From NCBI GenBank assembly GCA_036378155.1, contig DASUXA010000021.1:1-14855 (forward strand): 14,855 bases of DNA, given 5' to 3'. This stretch comes from DASUXA01 sp036378155. GTDB lineage: Bacteria; Actinomycetota; Actinomycetes; Mycobacteriales; Micromonosporaceae. Positions 1-6,497 of the stretch are shown in pieces; within the stretch, counting starts at the first letter, position 1; each line of letters starts with the position of its first letter. A program made the translations under genes and the position numbers. Below the pieces are notes generated by a model that worked only from the letters and a program-made list of their open reading frames with translations, was not told the origin of the DNA and did no database searches.

Positions 1-16
1 CCCGACCGGCCACGTA

Positions 17-826
17 TCAGCGGACGGCTCTGATCGCGGTGAGCGTGGTGTGCACGTCGAACGCGTCACCGTCGTCGCTGGTCCAGCCGCCGTCGCTGCG
101 TTGGGTTTCGGCGAGCCGTCGGCGTGCGGCGACCAGCAGCCAGTCGTCCGGACCGACGCCGACCCGGCGCAGCGCGGCAGCCATGGCAGCGGTGTCCGCC
201 GGGCTCATCTGTGGCACCCGTTCGGCCAGGATGACCTGCACCTGCGCCGCCTCGTAGAACCAGCCGCACTGGTACAACAGGGCCGCGCCGAACCAGCCGG
301 CGGCCAGGTAGGACGGCCACGAGCCGTCGCTGCGCAGCGCGGACCGGAACGCGTTGGCAGCCCGGGCGACCCGGTCGCTGTGGACGTTCGCGTCGGCGCT
401 CGGCGCCGGTCGCGACGGTCCCGCCACCGCCAGCCAGTAGCCGGCGCTCGCGGTCAGGTACAGCCGCGCCTCCGGGTCGCCGGGCGTCGCCCAGGGCGGC
501 GCCGTATCGGCGAGCGCCTCGTCCTCTTCCCAGGTGCCGTCCTCGCGCTGACGCGACGACAGCCACTCCAGGCCGCGCCGGGCCGGTGGCCGGCCCAGCG
601 CGCCCAGATCGTCGAGTTCCGCGAGGCGGAAGCAGGTCGCGTCGACCGAGGCGATGTGGGCGCCCCAGTACGCCGGCCAACCGCCGGCGGCTGTCTGCCC
701 CATCTCAGCCTTGGCCAACACGTCCTCGTCCGGCAGCTTCCCGGCGCGCAACCAGGACAGTCGCGCCCGGTCGACCGGATCCCCGTGCGCCACGACGTAG
801 CCGATCGCGGCATCAATGTCGACCAC
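17..826 (-). CDS. Small prenyltransferase/squalene-cyclase-repeat-like protein, function unknown
   Basis: A 269-residue protein that looks like a short alpha/alpha-toroid of the terpene cyclase/prenyltransferase superfamily. Four QW-like turns are visible: GGW at 48-50, DGTW at 96-99, DGSW at 167-170 and DGGW at 245-248. Each lies between helix-forming stretches. It is under half the length of a true squalene-hopene cyclase (about 630 residues), and I see no DxDD catalytic motif, so it is unlikely to cyclise squalene itself. No signal peptide or membrane segment is evident, so it is probably cytoplasmic. It follows moeZ by 47 bp on the same strand and could be co-transcribed. However, the GTG start has no Shine-Dalgarno sequence and sits 6 nt from a TAACCT box, so a leaderless transcript of its own is also plausible. 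The fold assignment is moderately sure; the function is unknown. Confidence 0.75.
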   Translation of the reverse strand: MVDIDAAIGYVVAHGDPVDRARLSWLRAGKLPDEDVLAKAEMGQTAAGGWPAYWGAHIASVDATCFRLAELDDLGALGRPPARRGLEWLSSRQREDGTWEEDEALADTAPPWATPGDPEARLYLTASAGYWLAVAGPSRPAPSADANVHSDRVARAANAFRSALRSDGSWPSYLAAGWFGAALLYQCGWFYEAAQVQVILAERVPQMSPADTAAMAAALRRVGVGPDDWLLVAARRRLAETQRSDGGWTSDDGDAFDVHTTLTAIRAVR

Positions 827-832
827 GCCGAC

Positions 833-838
833 AGGTTA
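833..838 (-). promoter_or_regulatory. Candidate -10 box (TAACCT) for a leaderless transcript
   Basis: On the minus strand TAACCT ends 6 nt before the GTG start at 826. This is the spacing expected if transcription begins at the start codon, a common actinobacterial arrangement. No Shine-Dalgarno sequence is present and no convincing -35 element is seen 17-18 nt upstream. Confidence 0.35.
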
Positions 839-873
839 CCGGCGCGGACCGACGCGACAGCCCGGCAGAACGT

Positions 874-2052
874 TCAGTAGATCGGCAACGAGGGGTCGAT
901 GCTGCGTACCCATGAGACGACCCCGCCCTGCACGTGTACCGCGTCCTTGAAGCCCGCCGCCTTGACCGCGGCCAACGCCTCGGCGGAGCGGACGCCGCTC
1001 TTGCAGTACAGGACGATCTGCCGGTCCTGGGGCAGTGAGGACAACGCGGCGCCGGACACGATCTCGCCCTTGGGCACGAGCCGCGAACCCGGAATGCGGA
1101 CGATCTCGTACTCGGCGGGCTCCCGCACGTCGACCAGCTCGATCGACTTGCCGGCGTCCAGCCACTCCTTCAGTTCGGCGGCGGTGATCGTCGACCCGGC
1201 TGCGGCCGCCGACGCCTCCTCGGAGACCGCGCCGCAGAAGTCCTCGTAGTCGATCAACCCGGTGATGGTCGGGTTCTCGCCGCAGATCGCGCAGTTCGGG
1301 TCCTTGCGCACCTTGATCGTGCGGTACGTCATCTCCAGGGCGTCGTACACCATCAGCCGCCCGACGAGCGGCTCGCCAACGCCGGTCAGCAGCTTGATCG
1401 CCTCGGTGACCTGGATCGAGCCGATGCTCGCGCAGAGCACGCCGAGCACCCCGCCCTCGGCGCAGGACGGCACCATGCCGGGCGGCGGCGGCTCCGGGTA
1501 CAGGCAGCGGTAGCACGGACCGTGCTCCGCCCAGAACACGCTGGCCTGACCGTCGAACCGGTAGATCGAGCCCCACACGTACGGCTTGCCGAGCAGCACC
1601 GCGGCATCGTTGACCAGGTACCGGGTGGCGAAGTTGTCGGTGCCGTCGATGATCAGGTCGTACTGCTCGAAGATCCGGAAGACGTTGTCGTTGTTCAGCG
1701 CCTCGTCGTGGATCACGACGTCGACCAACGGGTTGATCTCGCGGATCGTGTCCCGCGCCGACTCCGACTTGGGGCGTCCGATATCCGACTGACCATGGAT
1801 GATCTGGCGTTGCAGGTTGGATTCGTCGACGGTGTCGAACTCGACGATGCCGAGCGTGCCGACACCCGCGGCGGCGAGGTACATCAGCGCGGGCGAACCG
1901 AGACCTCCGGCGCCGACGCACAGCACCTTCGCGTTCTTCAGCCGCTTCTGCCCGTCCATCGCCACGTCGGGGATGATCAGGTGGCGGCTGTACCGACGAA
2001 CCTCGTCGGTGGTCAGGGCTTCGGCCGGTTCGACCAACGGGGGCAGGGACAC
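874..2052 (-). CDS. moeZ: MoeZ: sulfur-carrier-protein adenylyltransferase/sulfurtransferase
   Basis: A 392-residue, two-domain cytoplasmic enzyme. Residues 1 to about 280 form a ThiF/MoeB/E1-like domain with the ATP-binding loop GAGGLGS at 47-53 and two CxxC zinc-type pairs (CYRC and CAIC). The C-terminal part of about 100 residues is a rhodanese domain whose active-site loop reads CKSGVRS. The family adenylates the C-terminal glycine of small sulfur carriers (MoaD, CysO, ThiS types) and converts it to a thiocarboxylate for molybdopterin, cysteine or thiamine synthesis. The start is chosen at GTG 2052: it has a strong GGAGGA site, gives the usual 392-residue length, and begins at the conserved SLPPLVEP sequence. 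An upstream ATG at 2172 would add 40 unconserved residues and overlap the DUF3152 gene. It lies 97 bp downstream of that gene, as in the M. tuberculosis Rv3207c-Rv3206c order. Confidence 0.96.
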   Translation of the reverse strand: MSLPPLVEPAEALTTDEVRRYSRHLIIPDVAMDGQKRLKNAKVLCVGAGGLGSPALMYLAAAGVGTLGIVEFDTVDESNLQRQIIHGQSDIGRPKSESARDTIREINPLVDVVIHDEALNNDNVFRIFEQYDLIIDGTDNFATRYLVNDAAVLLGKPYVWGSIYRFDGQASVFWAEHGPCYRCLYPEPPPPGMVPSCAEGGVLGVLCASIGSIQVTEAIKLLTGVGEPLVGRLMVYDALEMTYRTIKVRKDPNCAICGENPTITGLIDYEDFCGAVSEEASAAAAGSTITAAELKEWLDAGKSIELVDVREPAEYEIVRIPGSRLVPKGEIVSGAALSSLPQDRQIVLYCKSGVRSAEALAAVKAAGFKDAVHVQGGVVSWVRSIDPSLPIY

Positions 2053-2056
2053 GATG

Positions 2057-2062
2057 TCCTCC
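2057..2062 (-). promoter_or_regulatory. Ribosome binding site deciding the moeZ start
   Basis: GGAGGA on the minus strand, 4 nt before GTG 2052. It supports the 392-residue form over the longer open frame starting at 2172. Confidence 0.8.
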
Positions 2063-2149
2063 GAACGACGGGATGCGGACTCCACCGACAACGTCGCCAT
2101 TCTGCCGTGGCTTCCCGACGACGGCGTGTCGTGAGACACCGCGTCCGGA

Positions 2150-3079
2150 TCACGGGATGGGCGCTCCGGCATACCGCTTTCCGTTCAGGTACGGCCAGGC
2201 GTTGGCGACGCACCCTTTCAGACCGTACGTCTGCTGCTGCATCACCGGCGCCGGCTGCCCCGGACCGGGGCACGCCTCGTGACCGTGCCCGAGTTCGTGC
2301 CCGACCTCGTGGTTGATCGCGTACTGCTGGTACACCTCGAGCGGAGCGTTGTAGTCCGGGACCGAGGTCAGCCAACGCGCCAGGTTGATGATGACCTGGC
2401 CGGTGATCCGGCACGAGGTGTACTTCTCGGTGTGCAGGCCCCCGGCCGCGCACATCCGCTCCGACGTGCCCGGCGTGGCGAGATACAGGATGAAGTCGTA
2501 CGCCGCGCCCTGCGGCACCTGCTGCAGCCGGACGTTGCCACCCGCGATCCAACTGCGCGGATCGCCGAGCGTCTTCACCGCCGTGGCGGCGAACGCGTTG
2601 GCGTTCTGCCCCGTGCCGTTCTCCACCGCGACCTTGAACCGGTGCAGCGTGCCCGAGGTGCCGAGCACCGGGCTCCGCGTAGTCGCGTAGGTGAACGTGC
2701 CCGGCCCGGTCACCGGACCGGTGTACTTCGTGGGCGCGGAAGCGGCACTGGTCGAAGCCGAGGTCGGCGTCGCGGACGCCGAGGGCGTCGCGTCGCTGGG
2801 CAGTGCGGTGGTATTGGCCGACGCCGCGGGCGAGGGCTTGCCGGCGCCGAGCACGGCGGTCCAGCCGTGCGTGCCGCGCAGGGCTACGACGGCTCCGCCG
2901 AGCGCGGCGACGGTGACCAGTACGGCGGCGAACACGATGCGGCGACGGCGGCGCGCGGCGCGGGCGCGCTCCACACGGCGTGCCTGGGCGCGTGACGGCG
3001 CGTCGTCGGGGTAGCCGTACCGGTCGCGGCTCGTCGGCGACGGATCGTCACGTCTGGGCGGTCTGGACGGGGACATCAC
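2150..3079 (-). CDS. DUF3152 membrane-anchored putative zinc metalloprotease
   Basis: A 309-residue protein. A charged Arg-rich cytoplasmic N-terminus (1-47) precedes one hydrophobic segment at about 48-68, which acts as a signal anchor. A Ser/Thr/Ala/Pro-rich linker (80-118) follows, then an extracytoplasmic domain. That domain carries HEVGHELGHGH at 257-267, matching HExxHxxGxxH with H257, H261 and H267 as zinc ligands, E258 as the general base and M280 as a possible Met-turn. C210/C223 and C270/C290 could form disulfides. The pattern fits DUF3152, whose M. tuberculosis member is Rv3207c, also beside moeZ. Protease activity and substrate are inferred from the motif. The first two codons are GTG-ATG, so the start is 3079 or 3076; a modest CAGG lies 6 nt before the GTG. 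The gene follows the 713-residue gene by 82 bp. Confidence 0.88.
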   Translation of the reverse strand: MMSPSRPPRRDDPSPTSRDRYGYPDDAPSRAQARRVERARAARRRRRIVFAAVLVTVAALGGAVVALRGTHGWTAVLGAGKPSPAASANTTALPSDATPSASATPTSASTSAASAPTKYTGPVTGPGTFTYATTRSPVLGTSGTLHRFKVAVENGTGQNANAFAATAVKTLGDPRSWIAGGNVRLQQVPQGAAYDFILYLATPGTSERMCAAGGLHTEKYTSCRITGQVIINLARWLTSVPDYNAPLEVYQQYAINHEVGHELGHGHEACPGPGQPAPVMQQQTYGLKGCVANAWPYLNGKRYAGAPIP

Positions 3080-3161
3080 GGTGAGCCTGCCATATCGCGA
3101 TCGACGACGCCCACCGACTGCCCGACCGTGTGGACGACGCGCGCGGTGCCGGCGGGGGCGG

Positions 3162-5303
3162 TCACGGCAGCAGCGCGGTCACCCGCCGGGTCACCGCGTC
3201 CAGCGTCGCGCGTACCACCGCCTGCCGCGGATCTCCGGACACCAGCGCCGACCCGGTGAGCTGCTCGACGAAGCCGCCGGACGCCAGCAGCAGCACCACG
3301 ACCGCGACCTCGCAGCTACCGAACGGCATCATCCCCACGTGCTCGACGAAGCAGCGCGCCTCACCGGCGTGTTCGATCGTGCCCAGCACCTGGTCGAGCG
3401 CGCTCGCGGCGGCGACCGCCGCGAGCCGCAGGAGGTACCCGTCGACGGCGGGACCGGTCGCGACGCCACGCGCCGGGCGACCGTCGACGGTCAGCCGTAC
3501 CTCGACCGTGGCGTCCAGCCCGAGCGTGCTGACCTGTACCCGGTCGAGCGCGAGGCGCGGGCCCTGACCGGGTACCACCGCGCGACCCCGAGCCTGACCT
3601 CGTACCGGCGACTCGGCGTGCGGCTGGGCGGGCGGCCACACCGGCGGAGCCGGCTCCGGCTCCGGCTGCTCCTCCGGCGACCGGGGAGCCGGCGGCTGCC
3701 AGCGCCCCGCGTTGGGTACCTCGGCGACCGGAGCCGCCTGGACCGGCGTGTGCCGGGGCGGCCCGGCCGCGAGGCCCATGCTCTCCTCCAGCAGTCGCGC
3801 CACGTCCCGGCTGACCTGACCGGGGTCGGCGCCGTCCGCGAGTTCCAGGCGCAGGGTGTGTACCCCTTCGTCGTTGATCCGTACGTCGGCGCCGCGCACG
3901 CCCTGGACGGCGCGGACGGCGGCGAGCACCGCGCTCACGTCCAACTGTTCGCGCGGCAGATCCGGGTCGTCGTCGCGCAGGTAGGTCGCGATCCGCGCGA
4001 GCGCGCCCGGTTCCGGGCGGCCGGGCGGCAGCGGTCCGGACAGCGGACAGTCGCGGTCCGCGTCCGGTACCGGGGGGAGATCGGGCACGCCCGGAATCCG
4101 CTGAGGCAGTACGTCGGGGGCGGCGGGTGCCGCCTGGACGTCGTCCGGCGCCGCGACGGAAACCTCCTCAGCTTCGGGCTCGTCGGCGTACCGGCGCTCG
4201 CGCCGGGTCGGCTTCGGGCTGTCCTCCGGATGGTGGTGGCGCGCCTCGGGAGCCCACTGGCGGGGTACCCGCTGCGCCCGGGCCTCCTCCGACGGCGCGG
4301 CGGTCGCCGGGGGGTTCTCCTGCGGCGAGACGGTCACCGTGGCGTGGTCGGCGGGTGCCGGTTCCCCGCGGGGTGGCCCGGACCGGGTCTGTTCCGCCGG
4401 TGGCGCCCAGGTCTGCTGCTCGGCGCGCTGCGCCGCCCAGGGCTGCTGGGCAGGCTGCTCGCCCGCCCAGGTCTGCTCGACCTGCTGGGCGCGCCAGGAC
4501 TGCTCCACGGGCTGTTCGGCACGCTGCCCCGCCCAGGACTGCTCCACGGGCTGCTGGTCGGCTCGGGGCTGTTGCGAAGGCTCCCCCGCCCAGGGCTGTT
4601 GCGAAGGCTCCCCCGGCCAAGGCTGCTGTGCCGGCTCCCCCGGCCAGGGCTGCTCAGGTTGCTGCCCCGCCCAGGACCGATCTGCCGCTTCCCCCTGCCA
4701 CCCCTGCTGGTCCGCCTGATGTCCGGACCACGGCTGGGCACTCTGCGCGACGGACCCGGTCTGGCTGCCGTGCCGACCGGGCTCGGAGGCGACCGCGCCC
4801 AGATCCTCGAGGTCGCCCTCGTACGGGTACGGCGGGGCGCTGGCGGGCGGCGGCGCGGTGAGCGGAGCTGCCGGGTTGAGCAGGTCGGCGTAGCGGGTGC
4901 CGGAGTCGGGGTGCGACTGCCGGCCGTGCTCCTTGCCGCCGAACCCGTTGACCACGTGCAGCCCGTTGCGCCTCGAATCGCGCTCTCCGGACGCGCCGAA
5001 CCGCGGTTGAAGCCCGTCGCCGCCCAGGTCGTCGCTCCAGTTCTGTTGCCCGGAGCGGGTCGACGGGCGTACCGACTGACGCGACCAGGGCGGCGGGGTC
5101 GCGTCCTGGGACGGTTGCCGGGAAGGCGTTTCCGCCTGCTGATCAGGCGCCCACGGTTGGCGCGCGGCCTGCCCGCCGGGGCCGCCCCACCCCGCTCCGA
5201 CCGGCCCGGGCTGCGCCGACCAGTCGGTACGGGAAGTCACATCCCCCGTACCGCTCGCATCGCTTTCCGGTGCCGTCCCGCCGGATTGCCCCATCTCGTC
5301 CAC
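3162..5303 (-). CDS. Large W/Q/P-rich repeat protein with two folded C-terminal domains, unknown function
   Basis: A 713-residue protein I cannot assign to a named family. Residues 1 to about 180 are polar and probably disordered. Residues about 181-302 consist of degenerate 9-residue units of the type PW(A/P)GEPxQQ, rich in Trp and Gln. Another Pro/Glu-rich linker follows. Two compact regions look folded: about 431-508 (beta-alpha-beta-like) and about 581-713, which has alternating strands, a VEHVGMMPFGS segment and a closing helix. No signal peptide or true membrane helix is seen; the AVVVLLLASGG stretch is probably a buried strand. The start is chosen at GTG 5303, with GAGGAG 6 nt upstream. 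An ATG at 5294 is possible, while one at 5396 would overlap the divergent TetR start codon. The folded C-terminus argues that this strand is the coding one, against a long Arg/Leu/Pro-rich open frame on the other strand. Confidence 0.8.
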   Translation of the reverse strand: MDEMGQSGGTAPESDASGTGDVTSRTDWSAQPGPVGAGWGGPGGQAARQPWAPDQQAETPSRQPSQDATPPPWSRQSVRPSTRSGQQNWSDDLGGDGLQPRFGASGERDSRRNGLHVVNGFGGKEHGRQSHPDSGTRYADLLNPAAPLTAPPPASAPPYPYEGDLEDLGAVASEPGRHGSQTGSVAQSAQPWSGHQADQQGWQGEAADRSWAGQQPEQPWPGEPAQQPWPGEPSQQPWAGEPSQQPRADQQPVEQSWAGQRAEQPVEQSWRAQQVEQTWAGEQPAQQPWAAQRAEQQTWAPPAEQTRSGPPRGEPAPADHATVTVSPQENPPATAAPSEEARAQRVPRQWAPEARHHHPEDSPKPTRRERRYADEPEAEEVSVAAPDDVQAAPAAPDVLPQRIPGVPDLPPVPDADRDCPLSGPLPPGRPEPGALARIATYLRDDDPDLPREQLDVSAVLAAVRAVQGVRGADVRINDEGVHTLRLELADGADPGQVSRDVARLLEESMGLAAGPPRHTPVQAAPVAEVPNAGRWQPPAPRSPEEQPEPEPAPPVWPPAQPHAESPVRGQARGRAVVPGQGPRLALDRVQVSTLGLDATVEVRLTVDGRPARGVATGPAVDGYLLRLAAVAAASALDQVLGTIEHAGEARCFVEHVGMMPFGSCEVAVVVLLLASGGFVEQLTGSALVSGDPRQAVVRATLDAVTRRVTALLP
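4567..4674 (-). repeat. 27-bp tandem repeats inside the 713-residue protein gene
   Basis: Four consecutive 27-bp units begin at 4567, 4594, 4621 and 4648. The first two are almost identical and the next two more diverged. The period is a multiple of three, so each unit adds nine residues (PWPGEPxQQ-like) without breaking the frame. More degenerate copies continue on both sides from about 4396 to 4760, including a duplicated segment around 4492-4560 encoding VEQSW. Confidence 0.85.
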
Positions 5304-5311
5304 CGTGCGCT

Positions 5312-5327
5312 CCTCGGTCGCCCGAGG
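5312..5327. promoter_or_regulatory. Inverted repeat CCTCGG-N4-CCGAGG in the divergent region, candidate operator or SD-masking hairpin
   Basis: A perfect 6-bp inverted repeat with a 4-nt spacer. On the minus-strand transcript the loop is GCGA (a GNRA-type tetraloop), and the 3' arm overlaps the GAGGAG ribosome binding site (5310-5315) of the 713-residue gene. It also overlaps the start point predicted from the -10 box at 5330-5335. It could be an operator for the adjacent TetR protein or an RNA hairpin that hides the ribosome binding site. TetR operators are often longer, so this is tentative. Confidence 0.35.
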
Positions 5328-5329
5328 TG

Positions 5330-5358
5330 AGGCTACCGTGTGGAGGTACGTCTGATAA
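5330..5358 (-). promoter_or_regulatory. Candidate sigma70-type promoter of the 713-residue gene
   Basis: On the minus strand TTATCA (5353-5358) and TAGCCT (5330-5335) are separated by exactly 17 nt, reasonable -35 and -10 elements. The predicted start point near 5323 leaves a leader of about 20 nt before GTG 5303. The region is shared with the divergent TetR gene, so autoregulation by that protein could affect both genes. Confidence 0.4.
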
Positions 5359-5394
5359 CTACCGAACACGACACATGAACTGCCGGAGGTGGGC

Positions 5395-6042
5395 ATGGCC
5401 GCGGCGACGAGCGGTACTCACCAGGGCCGACCAGTACGCCTTCCACGCTCGGCCCGTCGCAAGCAACTGCTCGCAGCCGCACAGGAGGTGTTCGTCGCGC
5501 AGGGCTACCACGCCGCAGCCATGGACGACATCGCCGAACGTGCCGGCGTGTCGAAGCCGGTGTTGTACCAGCACTTCCCGAGCAAGCTCGAGCTCTACCT
5601 CGCGCTGCTGGACATGCACTGCGACGCGATGGTCGACAAGATGCGGGTCGCGATGGCGAGCACCTCGGACAACAAGGAGCGGGTCATCCGCGCCATGCAG
5701 GCGTACTTCGATTTCGTCGACCACGAGAGCGAAGCGTTCCGCCTGGTGTTCGAGTCGGACCTGCGCAACGAGCCGCGGGTGAGCGAACGCGTCGAACGGG
5801 TCGAGCAGGGCTGTGTGGCGGCGATCACCGAAACCATCATGGCGGACACCGGGGTCAGCCGGGCACGGGCGGAACTGCTCGCCTCCGGGCTCACCGGCGC
5901 CGCCGAGGTCGCCGCGCGGTTCTGGCTGGCGGGCGGCCGACGGGTACCCAAGGCGGAGGCGGAAGCGCTCCTCGCGGCGCTCGCCTGGCGCGGTATCGCC
6001 AGCTTCCCGTTGCAGAGCAGCGAACTGCCGGAAAGCGCCTGA
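5395..6042 (+). CDS. TetR/AcrR-family transcriptional regulator
   Basis: A 215-residue protein with an N-terminal TetR DNA-binding domain (about 19-66). Helix 1 is RKQLLAAAQEVFVAQGY, and the helix-turn-helix at about 42-61 contains MDDIAERAGVSKPVLYQHF, a textbook TetR signature, followed by SKLELY. The all-helical C-terminal half would bind a ligand and dimerise; its effector cannot be read from sequence. ATG 5395 is chosen because GGAGG (5385-5389) lies 5 nt upstream; a GTG at 5389 in the same frame overlaps that site. It is divergent from the 713-residue gene and lies 99 bp before DUF3107. This matches the M. tuberculosis Rv3208 position, between the DUF3152 and DUF3107 genes. Targets are unknown; self-regulation through the divergent region is likely. 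Confidence 0.95.
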   Translation: MAAATSGTHQGRPVRLPRSARRKQLLAAAQEVFVAQGYHAAAMDDIAERAGVSKPVLYQHFPSKLELYLALLDMHCDAMVDKMRVAMASTSDNKERVIRAMQAYFDFVDHESEAFRLVFESDLRNEPRVSERVERVEQGCVAAITETIMADTGVSRARAELLASGLTGAAEVAARFWLAGGRRVPKAEAEALLAALAWRGIASFPLQSSELPESA

Positions 6043-6051
6043 CGTACCGGG

Positions 6052-6078
6052 GCGTGCCGGGCGTGCCGGGCGTGCCGA
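6052..6078. repeat. 9-bp tandem repeat, three copies
   Basis: Three adjacent units, GCGTGCCGG, GCGTGCCGG and GCGTGCCGA, begin 9 bp after the TetR stop codon. A more diverged unit (ACGTACCGG, 6042-6050) precedes them. It is an intergenic short tandem repeat with no evident function, possibly variable between strains. Confidence 0.7.
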
Positions 6079-6101
6079 TGGGCGGCGCGCGCCGGTTCGG
6101 T

Positions 6102-6107
6102 TAGCCT
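6102..6107 (+). promoter_or_regulatory. Possible -10 box (TAGCCT) before the DUF3107 gene
   Basis: TAGCCT lies 34 nt upstream of the GTG start at 6142, in the gap between TetR and DUF3107. The same hexamer stands in front of the 713-residue gene and the ferritin-like gene. No convincing -35 element is seen, so DUF3107 may instead depend on read-through from TetR. Confidence 0.25.
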
Positions 6108-6141
6108 TTTCGGCGGAGCCCGCCGCATTGAGGAGGATGAC

Positions 6142-6369
6142 GTGGAGGTCAAGATCGGCGTGCAGTTCGCGCCTCGCGAACTGGTGCTGGAGAGCGCACA
6201 GACGCCGGCGGAGGTCGAGCGGACCGTGACCGACGCGATCAGCGGCGACAGCGGCGTGTTGATGCTGCTCGACGACCGTGGGCGGCGGGTGATCGTACCG
6301 GTGGACAAGCTCGCCTACGTCGAGATCGCGGAGGCGTCGCCTCGACCGGTCGGCTTCACCGCCGGCTGA
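6142..6369 (+). CDS. DUF3107 family protein
   Basis: A 75-residue soluble protein matching the short actinobacterial DUF3107 family, represented by M. tuberculosis Rv3208A (TB9.4). It begins MEVKIGVQFAPRELVLES and has a compact beta-alpha-beta layout with a central VLMLLDDRGRRVIVPVDKLAYVEI strand pair. A strong AGGAGG (6131-6136) lies 5 nt before the GTG start. Length and start match the family. It sits downstream of TetR on the same strand and converges on the ferritin-like gene. The biochemical role is not known; the family is conserved next to this TetR regulator and the DEAD-box helicase. No catalytic motif can be pointed out. Confidence 0.92.
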   Translation: MEVKIGVQFAPRELVLESAQTPAEVERTVTDAISGDSGVLMLLDDRGRRVIVPVDKLAYVEIAEASPRPVGFTAG

Positions 6370-6414
6370 GTCAGCGAGCACGCGCCGCCGCGTGCCGGCG
6401 TGCCTCGCCCGAGT

Positions 6415-6456
6415 CGTACAACGTTGGCGGTGTGCGTACATCGCCGACGTTGTACG
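6415..6456. terminator. Long inverted repeat between convergent genes, candidate bidirectional terminator
   Basis: Arms 6415-6429 and 6442-6456 pair over 15 positions with a single G-U wobble around a 12-nt loop. The element lies 45 bp after the DUF3107 stop and 41 bp from the ferritin-like gene stop, the expected place for a shared terminator. Neither strand has a U-tract, which is common for actinobacterial terminators. The GTACAACGT/ACGTTGTAC arms could also be a protein-binding palindrome. Confidence 0.6.
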
Positions 6457-6497
6457 CGTCGAAGGACACACCGCGGCCCGCGACGAGGCGACTGGAC

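Noticed and set aside
2126..2139. GTGTC-N4-GACAC hairpin between the DUF3152 and moeZ genes
   Set aside because: A 5-bp stem without U-tract is too weak to call a terminator or control element.
2053..2172. 40-residue N-terminal extension of MoeZ
   Set aside because: It is absent from the usual 392-residue family form. The GTG at 2052 has a strong GGAGGA site, and the extension would overlap the DUF3152 gene.
3081..5330. 749-codon plus-strand open frame rich in Leu, Arg, Pro and Gly
   Set aside because: It is antisense to a frame with normal composition, a good ribosome binding site and folded-looking C-terminal domains. The plus frame has low-complexity Arg/Pro composition typical of shadow frames. 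Kept only as a low-interest finding.
5304..5396. 31-residue N-terminal extension of the 713-residue protein to an ATG at 5396
   Set aside because: It would run through the divergent promoter and onto the TetR start codon, while GTG 5303 has a good ribosome binding site.
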